A DNA stretch of 64,000 nt from Bacteroidales bacterium. Lineage in GTDB: Bacteria; Bacteroidota; Bacteroidia; Bacteroidales; UBA932. The position numbers and the translations under genes were made by a program. Positions within the stretch are counted from its first letter, which is position 1, and every line of letters starts with the position of its first letter. Positions 1 to 7,742 of this stretch are shown here, piece by piece. The stretch is from assembly GCA_017430365.1 (NCBI GenBank), contig JAFRNC010000002.1:62001-126000 (forward strand), given 5' to 3'. The notes beneath the pieces are model-generated. The model was not told the DNA's origin, did no database searches, and saw nothing but the letters and a program-made list of their open reading frames with translations.

Positions 1-513
1 CAGATCGACGACTCGTTGCTGGCCCCCAAATTTAATGTGGTCGAGAAACCCAACGATTGGGCCAAAACCCTCAAGACCATCGATGGCCTCAGTGAAACCG
101 ATCGTCTGAAGCTCGAGTTCTGGCAAGCATTCAACGACCAGATGGCCGCCAATCCTGATTTCCAGCACGAATTCAATCTCCGCAAGCCGCAGCCCCAGCA
201 CTGGTATGACCTCAGTCTGGGCACTTCGGCCTACTATGTTAGCATCAACATCAACACCCAGAAAAAGAAGATAGACGCTGGCATATACATTCCTAACGAT
301 AAGGAAATCTTCCACAAGTTCCAGGAGCATAAAGCCGACTTCGAGCAGGCCATCAGTAAAGATATCGTCTTCCACGACGCCGGCAAAGCCAGCCGCATCC
401 TCCTCTACCACTCCATCAACGTAAAGGACCGCGCCAAGTGGCCCGAAGCCGCCACCTGGTTGTTTGAAACCGCCCTCAAATTCAAGAAAGTCGTCAAGCA
501 GATTGACAAATAA
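1..513 (+). CDS. DUF4268 domain protein, C-terminal part (cut by window edge)
   Basis: The reading frame is already open at base 1 (it reads Gln-Ile-Asp-Asp-Ser) and stops with TAA at 511-513, so only the last 170 residues are present. The residues seen match my memory of the DUF4268 family: a Trp-rich helix (LEFWQAFNDQM), then a strand-rich part with ISININTQKKKIDAGIYI and a final WPEAATWLFETALKF helix. DUF4268 proteins often lie near restriction or helicase genes, but their activity is not established. The gene runs in the same direction as the helicase 37 bases downstream, which suggests one operon. The N-terminal half, which in relatives may hold a nuclease-like domain, lies outside the window. 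Confidence 0.6.
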   Translation, partial: QIDDSLLAPKFNVVEKPNDWAKTLKTIDGLSETDRLKLEFWQAFNDQMAANPDFQHEFNLRKPQPQHWYDLSLGTSAYYVSININTQKKKIDAGIYIPNDKEIFHKFQEHKADFEQAISKDIVFHDAGKASRILLYHSINVKDRAKWPEAATWLFETALKFKKVVKQIDK

Positions 514-550
514 ACCTAAATCCTTGAATCCTTCAGATAGTGATTTGCCG

Positions 551-2716
551 ATGAAACCGCTTGAGACATACCTAGACCAGTTATCTCATCTACGAGTGTC
601 CCGTGTTGGAGAGTTTCGGTCCCCGCTTAAGGCAATCCTTCTTGTCTCGGTTACCGAAATGGTGCGTGATGGAATTATCGGTTCACCTTTGGTACCTGTC
701 GATGAAGATCTGAAGAAAAGGTTTACCAGCAATTGGCATAAGTTCATTCAGATAAACTCCCCCTTCAATGCCAACATACTTGTTGCGCAATCTCAATTAG
801 GTGGAGAGAAATTCGTGGTCAACCGTTCATTCGACTCCTTTGAGATTGAACGAGATTTGTTTTTCTGGATGAAAGACCCCGAAGCGTCTGAGTTGATTAT
901 TGCAACTCTCACTGCTCAGTATCTTGCTCCTTTTGCTCATCAGCATAAGGTCGATTTTACGCAGCTGAATCCATATCGAGACACTTCGTTAAGGGCCTAT
1001 CAAGCCGATGGAAAAGCTAAGATATATAAGCTATGGTCTGAGATGCGTAGTGTCATGTACCAAATGCCGACGGGTACTGGCAAGACAAAGCTTTTCGTTT
1101 CCATTGCTAAGGATCTGCACAATTGGGGCGTCGCTCATAAAAACGCCGTCAAGATTCTCTTCTTAGCTCATAGAAAAGAACTCATCAAGCAAATAGCCAG
1201 AGATGTTGGAGAAAAGTATGGCTTAGGGCACGGCATCATTATGGCCAACAATATGGAGCAGCGAGGTCTTCCTCTGCAGGTCGCTTCTGTTCAGTCACTG
1301 ATTAGAAGGATTGACGACTGGCGTTATAAGGATTTCGATATTATTATCGTAGATGAGGCTCACCACGTCAAAGCCTCGAGCTACATAACGATATTAAAAG
1401 CGTTCCCCCGTGCAAAAGTTCTAGGCGTTACGGCGACCCCTTACCGCATGAGTCATGAGAGTTTCCGCCCTGAGTTTGATGAATTGATTACCTCTTGGCC
1501 TGTCGCCCGTTTCATCAGGGAAGGTTGGCTTTGCGACTATGAGTATTATTCCATCCGGCCAGAATCAAAAATTCAGTTGGATATCAACAGCATCAATCGC
1601 TTTGCCATGGATGGCGATTATCTGGATGAAGCCGCTGTAGATGTGATGGATAAAGACGAGATACGCGCAAATATCCTTGCCACTTACGAACGCTATGCTA
1701 AAGGGAAAAAAGGCATTATCTATACCATCACCAAAGCTCACAACCAGCATGTATGCGATCAATTCAAGCAAAAAGGATATAGGGTTGTGGCCATTGACGA
1801 TTCCACTCCTTCAAAGCAGCGGGATGAATATGTGAAAGATTTCGAATATGGGAAGATAGACATCATCTGCAACGTCAATATCTTCAGTGAAGGCTTTGAC
1901 TGTCCGGATGTTGAATTCATACAACTGGCCCGTCCTACGAAGTCTCTATCAATGTATCTTCAGCAAGTCGGTCGTGGGCTCAGGAAGTCAGATGATAAGA
2001 AATTGATCATCCTTGACAATGTCGGTCTATACAATCGCTTTGGATTCCCATCAGCCAAGCGCCAATGGCGTCGGCATTTCGAAGGTAAAGACGCGGACTA
2101 TGCTCCACCCGTTGGAATCATCTCTGAAGACGGTCACGCCATCAACTATTTGGACGAATACATAGAGGGAGAGGAAGAAGTTGAGCAACTGCATGATTCT
2201 TCAGAAGAAGTTGTTGAAGGAGTTACTCCCCATCAGGAGGACGAGCCACATTCATACGAGCCGGAATTCCGTTTCTACCTCAACAAGACGGGAATTGGAG
2301 AAGCTGAAGTCAAGCGTATCATTCGAGGCATCAAAAGCGATATCGACCCTATCATCAGAGGAAAGTATGATTCTCGGCATCAGAGTGTCTTCTATATGGA
2401 TGACATCGGAGCGCTTGAGTTATATCTGTTTGATTTTCAATCTGACCCTACTATGGCGGAACTCAACGTTGCCAAGAATAAAATCATGACTTCCGCCCTT
2501 GAACTGTATATCGCATTCTTGCAATGGAGAAACACCGAGGAATCCGAATTGGAAGATTATCCAGAGCCAGAAGGAGATATCACCGCTAGCCAAAAGGAGG
2601 ACGAGCGACGCACTCTCAAACAGGTAGAGTTGGAAATATCCATCTTCCAGAAATGGGATAGAGATATTCCTGAAGGGCTGCTCAAAGAGTATCGGGATCT
2701 GTCTTCAGGCCATTAG
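551..2716 (+). CDS. DEAD/DEAH-box SF2 helicase with N-terminal accessory domain
   Basis: A 721-residue protein. I chose the ATG at 551 because the longer frame has only a TTG start inside the preceding gene. Residues about 1-150 resemble the N-terminal domain found on some HNH and McrA-like nucleases (a SPLKAILLVSVTEMVRDG helix followed by an F..NWHKF segment); this match is from memory. The helicase core follows: motif I with GTGKT near residue 175, motif II DEAHH near 268, motif III VTATP near 295, and motif VI QQVGRGLRKSD near 471. The last 200 residues are acidic and helical. It should be an ATP-driven DNA or RNA translocase. Its partner is probably the DUF4268 protein just upstream. The overall layout resembles restriction or phage-defence helicases, but no named system is recognised. 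Confidence 0.8.
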   Translation: MKPLETYLDQLSHLRVSRVGEFRSPLKAILLVSVTEMVRDGIIGSPLVPVDEDLKKRFTSNWHKFIQINSPFNANILVAQSQLGGEKFVVNRSFDSFEIERDLFFWMKDPEASELIIATLTAQYLAPFAHQHKVDFTQLNPYRDTSLRAYQADGKAKIYKLWSEMRSVMYQMPTGTGKTKLFVSIAKDLHNWGVAHKNAVKILFLAHRKELIKQIARDVGEKYGLGHGIIMANNMEQRGLPLQVASVQSLIRRIDDWRYKDFDIIIVDEAHHVKASSYITILKAFPRAKVLGVTATPYRMSHESFRPEFDELITSWPVARFIREGWLCDYEYYSIRPESKIQLDINSINRFAMDGDYLDEAAVDVMDKDEIRANILATYERYAKGKKGIIYTITKAHNQHVCDQFKQKGYRVVAIDDSTPSKQRDEYVKDFEYGKIDIICNVNIFSEGFDCPDVEFIQLARPTKSLSMYLQQVGRGLRKSDDKKLIILDNVGLYNRFGFPSAKRQWRRHFEGKDADYAPPVGIISEDGHAINYLDEYIEGEEEVEQLHDSSEEVVEGVTPHQEDEPHSYEPEFRFYLNKTGIGEAEVKRIIRGIKSDIDPIIRGKYDSRHQSVFYMDDIGALELYLFDFQSDPTMAELNVAKNKIMTSALELYIAFLQWRNTEESELEDYPEPEGDITASQKEDERRTLKQVELEISIFQKWDRDIPEGLLKEYRDLSSGH

Positions 2717-2722
2717 CAAAGG

Positions 2723-5497
2723 TTACCAGGTTTCGTCAACGGCGAAGTACTTCTGCAGCATATCACTGATTTTCTCAGAACGTCCATTAGAAGTCACGGC
2801 CAGGTACATGGATGCCCGGGAAAGGCCAACATACAGATACTTGTTGATTAAACTTGAGGATTCAATATCGTCAATGTCATAGAAGAAGACCGCCTCGAAC
2901 TCCATGCCTTTTACCTGGTCAATCGGGAAAATTCGAAGGGTCTTCTCCCCTTCTAGTGTATTATCCGAGCAGACCTTTACGTCGATACCTGCCTGAATAA
3001 GATTGTCACATTCGTCTAAGGACTCCTTTAATTCTTCAGCTTTCTTTTTATCAATAGTAAAGATTGCTATCGTCGGCACACAGTTGTAGGCTTTGACGAT
3101 TTCAATCACACGGTTTGCAATCCACTGCGCCTTTTCATCCATATCCTCCCACTCAAGCCAAAGTGGTCGAGGTGTCTTTCCTCCCTTCAAGAAGCACTGA
3201 CACGGCGAATGATGCCCCTTTTCTTCCAAGTAAATCATGTCGGCAAGTTTCAGTAGCTCTTCACTTTGCCTGTAAGACATAAGAAGGTTTTTTACCTCCA
3301 GCTTCTCAAAGAGGAGCGGACGCTGAAGTTGGCTCCAATCCGTGATACCATCTTCCTTCATCAACTGCATTGTATCACCACATAGCGTATAAGAACAGAC
3401 TTGATAATGGCCAAACGACTTGATGCCATAATACTCAATTAGGCTATAATCCGTGGCCTCATCTACACCAATTACCGGACGGCACAACTCTTTATATGCA
3501 TCAATATACTTATGAGTCGCCTTTTCAAAACGTTCCCGGCTTGCCCGGTAGAGCGCCTTCGCTATATTATTGATGAATCCGACAAGCAACGATTGCTCTT
3601 GCCCGTACAATTTCTTATTCTTTTGAACCTCTACCATTTCCTGCAGCAGTCCCTGGTCCCATAACTTCTTGTCGTCCTCAGACATCGACTTTCTATACGC
3701 CTTATAGTAGTTGGGAATGGGGTTGAGCACATATTGGGAGAAACCCTTTAATGCCGGATTAAGATACTTGACAAAGAATGCCGCATCTGCAACGCTCTTT
3801 AGGTCTTCCTCGTTAACCACATCTTTCACAAACTCAAGCAATTTTACCTGCGAGCCTGTTAGTTTAGCGTTCTTGTCTTTGATTCTGAGCGCCAACTTTT
3901 TCAGGAGGGGATTCATCCGATTGAAGAGCGCGATCGACAAATCACCGAAATCGGGCTCTATTTCTTCGGGTTCTTCTCCTTCTTCGACCTCCGGTTGTGG
4001 TGTCTTCATCAGCGACCTTGTGTATTCGAGTACCTCGTTGTATTTCTCCTCGTCTCGTTTGAGGAGTGCGATATAACGATCTGATAATTCTCGTGTCCTC
4101 TCGTTGAACATCGATGTAATCACCGAACCTGAAACGACACTTTCACCTCCTACTGAAACCCTGTTATCAATACCATCCATCCGGATGAGGAACCGCAGAA
4201 GCTCGTCAATAGAATTGACCGATTCTATCTTAGCACACTCTTGTGTAATAACCCTGCCCAGGATTCTCCAACTGAAACCAGAACAGTCAATCTTGGCCAC
4301 CTTCAGGAATCGCTCTTTAACTTGTGAGAGAACGAACTTGGTAAAGTTCTCCACTATCAGCAAGTGATCTCCAACGAAAATACTACGCGATTCATTCTTC
4401 CTCCCCATAAAATCGAACGGGCAGTCAGAGCCGGCAAGATGGTAACGATCACGAACGGCATCTTTTAAGAAATCCTTCCAGACAGCAGTACTCCTGCTGA
4501 TATTTGTCAGACCCTCATAACTCATATTGTCCTGGAGGTATTTCTTCAGGAGGTCATTCGGAGAGAAAAAGATCCAATTATCTTGGGAAGAAGAAATCAC
4601 TTCCAATCGGCTGGCAGTAATACCACAATCCGGGTGATTCTCGACATAATCTAACAGGTCATCCTTATCAATCAACAGCTTCAGTCTTTGAATCATCGTG
4701 GTAGTCTTTCCTGTTCCAGGTCCACCATCGATTACCTCTGCCACACCATTATAAAGATTCGAGAACTTGGCGCTATTCTGGTGTTTATCCAAGACAGGGT
4801 TTCGTTTTAGACTGACTTGTTTGCGAATGAATTCCGATGCCTTAGCTGCTTCAGAAAGAACCGCCTCTCGTTTGGCCTGAGCTTCCTTGATCTCGTTCTC
4901 AAGTTTCTGGGCCTCTATCTCCGCTTTTCTCGCCTCTTCCTCCAATTTCTTCTTTCTAAGCTCCTCTGCCTTACGTTTTGCCTCCTCTTCCGCAATCTTT
5001 TTCAGACGAATACTTTCATCAACTTCTCGTAGGGAACTAAGGGCTTTCTGCAGACTGGAAAAGTATGACCAGTTCTTCATACCACTCGTCCCCACATAGA
5101 GATCAATAACCGATGATCCCGTGTTGTTATAGTGGGCGGAACTCTTTATCAAGAAAGATTTCGTCTTGTGATCAGCGAAAACACAGGAGTGATGTCCCTC
5201 ATAGTTCTGTAATAGAATTTGGGCGAACTGCCGGTTTTTCGGCACTACGACAGTCCCATTTTCAAAATAGAAAGGCTTCTTACCCGTGTCAAAAGTAGTT
5301 ATAGCCGCTCCGGTAATATCCCTTGAAATCCCGTGGGAGTAAGGCAACGTGTCGGTATTAAGGATATAGATTGTTTGCGGTGCATAACCATTCAATAGCA
5401 TCTCACCCCGGCCAATGCTGAGGTTGGTGCATCGCATCCTATTCTCTGCAGAACAGTGGTCCTCGATGCTTTTAAGCACGTCCTTGAGCTCTCCCAT
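2723..5497 (-). CDS. UvrD/Rep-like SF1 helicase with coiled coil
   Basis: A 924-residue protein starting MGELKDVL. Residues 1-155 form a domain I do not recognise. About 160-222 is a strongly charged Lys/Glu/Ala coiled coil. The ATPase begins with Walker A GGPGTGKTTT at 258-267, has a DEAT Walker B within GVDEATDYS, a GDTMQ motif III, and C-terminal motifs QVKGMEFEAVFF and YVGLSRA typical of SF1A helicases. It should unwind or translocate on DNA using ATP. The gene ends 6 bases from the end of the SF2 helicase on the other strand, so the two are convergent with almost no space between. A TATGTTTG promoter element lies 18 bases upstream of the start. Similar long coiled-coil SF1 helicases occur in defence islands, but the role here is inferred. 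Confidence 0.75.
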   Translation of the reverse strand: MGELKDVLKSIEDHCSAENRMRCTNLSIGRGEMLLNGYAPQTIYILNTDTLPYSHGISRDITGAAITTFDTGKKPFYFENGTVVVPKNRQFAQILLQNYEGHHSCVFADHKTKSFLIKSSAHYNNTGSSVIDLYVGTSGMKNWSYFSSLQKALSSLREVDESIRLKKIAEEEAKRKAEELRKKKLEEEARKAEIEAQKLENEIKEAQAKREAVLSEAAKASEFIRKQVSLKRNPVLDKHQNSAKFSNLYNGVAEVIDGGPGTGKTTTMIQRLKLLIDKDDLLDYVENHPDCGITASRLEVISSSQDNWIFFSPNDLLKKYLQDNMSYEGLTNISRSTAVWKDFLKDAVRDRYHLAGSDCPFDFMGRKNESRSIFVGDHLLIVENFTKFVLSQVKERFLKVAKIDCSGFSWRILGRVITQECAKIESVNSIDELLRFLIRMDGIDNRVSVGGESVVSGSVITSMFNERTRELSDRYIALLKRDEEKYNEVLEYTRSLMKTPQPEVEEGEEPEEIEPDFGDLSIALFNRMNPLLKKLALRIKDKNAKLTGSQVKLLEFVKDVVNEEDLKSVADAAFFVKYLNPALKGFSQYVLNPIPNYYKAYRKSMSEDDKKLWDQGLLQEMVEVQKNKKLYGQEQSLLVGFINNIAKALYRASRERFEKATHKYIDAYKELCRPVIGVDEATDYSLIEYYGIKSFGHYQVCSYTLCGDTMQLMKEDGITDWSQLQRPLLFEKLEVKNLLMSYRQSEELLKLADMIYLEEKGHHSPCQCFLKGGKTPRPLWLEWEDMDEKAQWIANRVIEIVKAYNCVPTIAIFTIDKKKAEELKESLDECDNLIQAGIDVKVCSDNTLEGEKTLRIFPIDQVKGMEFEAVFFYDIDDIESSSLINKYLYVGLSRASMYLAVTSNGRSEKISDMLQKYFAVDETW

Positions 5498-5515
5498 ATA
5501 TCAGATTTCAAACGT

Positions 5516-5523
5516 CAAACATA
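5516..5523 (-). promoter_or_regulatory. -7 promoter element (TATGTTTG) for the SF1 helicase
   Basis: On the minus strand this reads TATGTTTG, matching the Bacteroidota -7 consensus TAnnTTTG. It lies 18 bases before the helicase ATG, which would give a very short leader. No clear -33 TTG is seen at the right spacing. Confidence 0.45.
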
Positions 5524-5677
5524 TAAAGGTAGCAATTATTTCTCGCAAAGAAAAAAACAATAAATAATCCGTCTCTCCGAAATTTGCATATCTCACACAT
5601 TATTAGTAACTTACATCAGAAAACAAGCCCTAAACCCACCTATATCCAACCGAACTTAAACAAACTTTTCCGCCCCT

Positions 5678-6265
5678 ATGAAAATCCTCATCGATCCCGG
5701 TCACGGCCGTAACACGCCCGGCAAATGCAGTCCCGACGGACGCTTTCGCGAATACCAGTACACCCGTGAAATCGCGGCGGCCGTGGTGGCCCGTCTGCAG
5801 GCGCTCGGCCACGATGCCGAGGTCCTGGTACCCGAGTTTGAAGACATCCCGCTCTCCGAGCGTGTCCGCCGGGTCAATGCCTGGTGCCGCCGCCTGGGCA
5901 AAGACCATGTGGTCCTCGTTTCCGTCCATGTCGATGCGGCCGGCTCCGATGGCCAGTGGCACACCGCCACCGGCTGGAGCTGCTACACTTCCCCCGGGCA
6001 GACCGCCGGCGACCGTCTTGCCGACTGCCTCTACCGCGCCGCCGAGAAGCATCTGCAGGGCCACAAGATCCGGACGGATTATTCCGATGGAGATGCGGAT
6101 AAGGAGGCAGAATTCTACATCTTGAATAGAACGAAATGCCCGGCCGCCTTGGTTGAATGTGGGTTCATGTACAACCGGGAATCGCTGCAGTTTCTAGTCA
6201 GTCCTGACGGGAGGAAAGCCAACGTCTCCGTGATTGTTGACGGCATTCTTGAGTTCATTTCGTAA
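5678..6265 (+). CDS. N-acetylmuramoyl-L-alanine amidase (Amidase_3)
   Basis: A 195-residue single-domain amidase that would cut the bond between MurNAc and L-Ala in peptidoglycan using zinc. The family signature is clear: DPGHG (His9), Glu25 in the FREYQ segment, VSVHVDA (His84), and catalytic Glu160 in ALVECGF. There is no signal peptide and no extra cell-wall domain, which fits phage or integrative-element endolysins rather than a cell-division amidase of the AmiC type. It stands alone, with about 180 bases of gene-free sequence before it and 450 after. The downstream region carries a broken small membrane-protein frame, so the pair may be the remains of a lysis module (inference). Codon use is GC-rich, unlike the AT-rich block that follows. 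Confidence 0.85.
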   Translation: MKILIDPGHGRNTPGKCSPDGRFREYQYTREIAAAVVARLQALGHDAEVLVPEFEDIPLSERVRRVNAWCRRLGKDHVVLVSVHVDAAGSDGQWHTATGWSCYTSPGQTAGDRLADCLYRAAEKHLQGHKIRTDYSDGDADKEAEFYILNRTKCPAALVECGFMYNRESLQFLVSPDGRKANVSVIVDGILEFIS

Positions 6266-6290
6266 CCCCTAGACTTTTTGAGTATTTCTC

Positions 6291-6330
6291 GTCCACCACT
6301 GTCCACGTGTCCACTTTGGGTCGGGTGGAC
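6291..6330. repeat. GTCCAC repeats with one inverted copy
   Basis: GTCCAC occurs at 6291, 6301 and 6309, and its inverse GTGGAC at 6325-6330. GTCCACC (6291-6297) can pair with GGTGGAC (6324-6330). The spacing of 8 to 10 bases between copies puts them on about the same face of the helix, as in a protein-binding site. No known protein is assigned. The rest of 6266-6442 holds no gene I can support. Confidence 0.4.
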
Positions 6331-6442
6331 ATTTGCGTATTACTAATAATATGGTTATCTTCGTTATCGCTTGCAAGCATCAAATAAAAGATGATCAACG
6401 AGAAGAAGAGTATCGTTGAGACTAACGGAAAATTTAAATCAT

Positions 6443-6604
6443 ATGAAAAAATTTGATTTAATTCTTTGATGTTCGATCATCGGTTTGATCTGCTCGGTTC
6501 TAGGGCTGGTCTTTCCAGGATCGAGCATTGCTGCATGAGTAGGTTATGCCACATCAGTGGTATCCTTCTTAAATAGCATTACAAAGATCAAGAAAAAGCG
6601 TTAA
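6443..6604 (+). pseudogene. Small membrane-protein frame interrupted by two TGA codons
   Basis: From ATG 6443 the frame reads MKKFDLIL, then TGA (6467-6469), then CSIIGLICSVLGLVFPGSS, IAA, then TGA (6536-6538), then VGYATSVVSFLNSI and a TKIKKKR tail before TAA at 6602-6604. If both TGA codons are read as Trp this gives a smooth 53-residue protein with two hydrophobic segments, a Pro-Gly turn and a basic C-terminus, much like a small holin or a phage-borne membrane peptide. A terminator follows 10 bases later. Either the gene decayed by two G-to-A changes in TGG codons, or it belongs to an element that reads TGA as Trp. No family name can be given. Confidence 0.45.
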
Positions 6605-6614
6605 TTACGCATGT

Positions 6615-6646
6615 GCCAGCGGGGTGCCCTCCGCTGGCCTTTTTTT
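6615..6646 (+). terminator. Rho-independent terminator
   Basis: GCCAGCGG (6615-6622) pairs perfectly with CCGCTGGC (6631-6638) around an 8-base loop, followed by a run of seven T. It lies just after the TGA-interrupted frame and before the next promoter, so it separates that unit from the AT-rich operon. Confidence 0.85.
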
Positions 6647-6668
6647 ACTTTATTCGCGGGTTTTCTTT

Positions 6669-6699
6669 TTTGCTAAAACCTTCGTTTTTCTTATCTTTG
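6669..6699 (+). promoter_or_regulatory. Bacteroidota-type promoter for the J-domain/zinc-ribbon operon
   Basis: TTTG at 6669-6672, a 19-base spacer, then TATCTTTG at 6692-6699: a near-ideal match to the primary sigma factor consensus of this phylum. The first ATG (6715) is 15 bases after it. This sets the start of the small gene at 6715 rather than further upstream inside the terminator. Confidence 0.8.
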
Positions 6700-6714
6700 G
6701 TCGTATCATTAGAT

Positions 6715-6945
6715 ATGAATTTTTATTTTTGGGTTAATAATATCTCAGATATGTTGAAGCTCAATAAAATAAAGCCTTTAGTCATTATTGGCTTTGGCTA
6801 TGACTTGGATGGCTATTATGCTGATTTGGAGCCATTTCTGGTATCTAAAACACCCTATTTAATAGAAGAGCCATTTTTAGAAAGTGTACTAGCTATCGGT
6901 AAAAAACACTCCGTTGAGACAGAATGGGTGACCTATAATGAGTAA
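6715..6945 (+). CDS. Hypothetical small protein
   Basis: A 76-residue protein beginning MNFYFWVNNISDMLKL. The ATG at 6715 is chosen because a strong promoter element ends at 6699. A longer upstream frame would start inside the terminator. I recognise no domain. The sequence looks soluble and slightly acidic (PLVIIGFGYDLDGYYADLEP) with no signal peptide. It is the first gene of an AT-rich run of co-directional genes that leads to the J-domain and zinc-ribbon genes, and sits about 60 bases before the next one. It may be an accessory or immunity-like protein, but nothing in the sequence proves that. Confidence 0.5.
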   Translation: MNFYFWVNNISDMLKLNKIKPLVIIGFGYDLDGYYADLEPFLVSKTPYLIEEPFLESVLAIGKKHSVETEWVTYNE

Positions 6946-7005
6946 GCCTATCTATGGAAGATATAAGATGTTATTTTTAAGTTGTTTTCTTGTAATGTCA
7001 TAAAC

Positions 7006-7437
7006 ATGAAGTGGAGGCAGATTATCAATTGGTTTAGGGACTCTTCTATGAGGAAGAAGTTCTTAGAAAATTTCAATAATAATGCGCAGATTAATTTTCA
7101 TAATTTATCTGTCAATGCATTATTAAAGGCCAGAACCTGTTCTGGTAGTTCTGATTCTAGGTTCCGCCACGAACTTTCCGCCCCGGTTATCGCCAGTGGA
7201 TTCATTATCGAAGTTATTGCCGGAGAGGATGTGCCTCAAGAAGATATCTTTTTGATAGGAAGAACTGTTCTTTACAGCGAAAGTGTCGTTCGCTGGTTAT
7301 GGGCACTTCATTGGGACACTCTGATTATTAAAGATATCCGATCGGGGCGTTCTGGGGAATGGGCAATTAAGGACTTTGTCCATCTTGGAGGGCTCCTTGA
7401 TGCCGTCAAGAAGAATCTCAACCTGATTGAAATGTAA
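7006..7437 (+). CDS. Hypothetical protein
   Basis: A 143-residue protein from ATG 7006 (MKWRQIINWFRD). A TTG 24 bases upstream could extend the frame but is a poorer start. The middle has a compact alpha/beta look (APVIASGFIIEVIAGEDVPQ, then IGRTVLYSESVVRWLWALHW) and the end is helical (FVHLGGLLDAVKKNLNLI). No known family comes to mind. There is no signal peptide or membrane segment. It ends 5 bases before the J-domain gene, so the two are probably translated from the same transcript. Confidence 0.55.
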   Translation: MKWRQIINWFRDSSMRKKFLENFNNNAQINFHNLSVNALLKARTCSGSSDSRFRHELSAPVIASGFIIEVIAGEDVPQEDIFLIGRTVLYSESVVRWLWALHWDTLIIKDIRSGRSGEWAIKDFVHLGGLLDAVKKNLNLIEM

Positions 7438-7442
7438 TAGTT

Positions 7443-7733
7443 ATGTGGCCTTTTTCCAGAAAAAAAACAGTAGAGGAAAAAGTGGGTGAAATGATAAAGA
7501 GCGAGGCCCCCGATTTCGCTCATCTTTTCGGCAATCTCTCCAAAAGAGACAAAGCCGCTGTTTTATATAAAGAACTTTCTGTTCTTCTTCATCCGGATCG
7601 TTTTATCGGTTCTGATGAAAAGACTGTCGAGCAGGCAGAAGCTTTGTTCAAAGAACTCTCAAATTGTCGTACAGACATTAATAAGTTATTGACACTTAAG
7701 GACAAGGCCGAGCAATTCATTTCTGAACAATAG
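7443..7733 (+). CDS. Small J-domain-like protein
   Basis: A 96-residue protein. The key sign is the His-Pro-Asp triad at 50-52 in YKELSVLLHPDRF, preceded by a helix and followed by a helix with AEALFKELSN. This is the core of the J-domain, the part of DnaJ proteins that stimulates ATP hydrolysis by an Hsp70 partner. There is no Gly/Phe or zinc-finger region, so it is a stand-alone J-domain. It is followed 9 bases later by a zinc-ribbon coiled-coil membrane protein. The pair could split the domains of a DnaJ-like co-chaperone across two polypeptides (inference). The Hsp70 partner is not in the window. Confidence 0.65.
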   Translation: MWPFSRKKTVEEKVGEMIKSEAPDFAHLFGNLSKRDKAAVLYKELSVLLHPDRFIGSDEKTVEQAEALFKELSNCRTDINKLLTLKDKAEQFISEQ

Positions 7734-7742
7734 TAATCATAT

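Larger units (their letters stand above)
5599..6350. repeat. 11-bp inverted repeat flanking the amidase gene
   Basis: ATTATTAGTAA at 5599-5609 is the exact reverse complement of TTACTAATAAT at 6340-6350, one on each side of the amidase gene. Nearby, ATTTGCATAT (5582-5591) and ATTTGCGTAT (6331-6340) are near-identical direct copies. The pairing could mark the ends of a small inserted unit, but both motifs are AT-rich and short, so chance is possible. Confidence 0.3.

Noticed and set aside
6613..6945. Longer form of the small gene starting at 6613
   Set aside because: The extra codons lie in the terminator and promoter.
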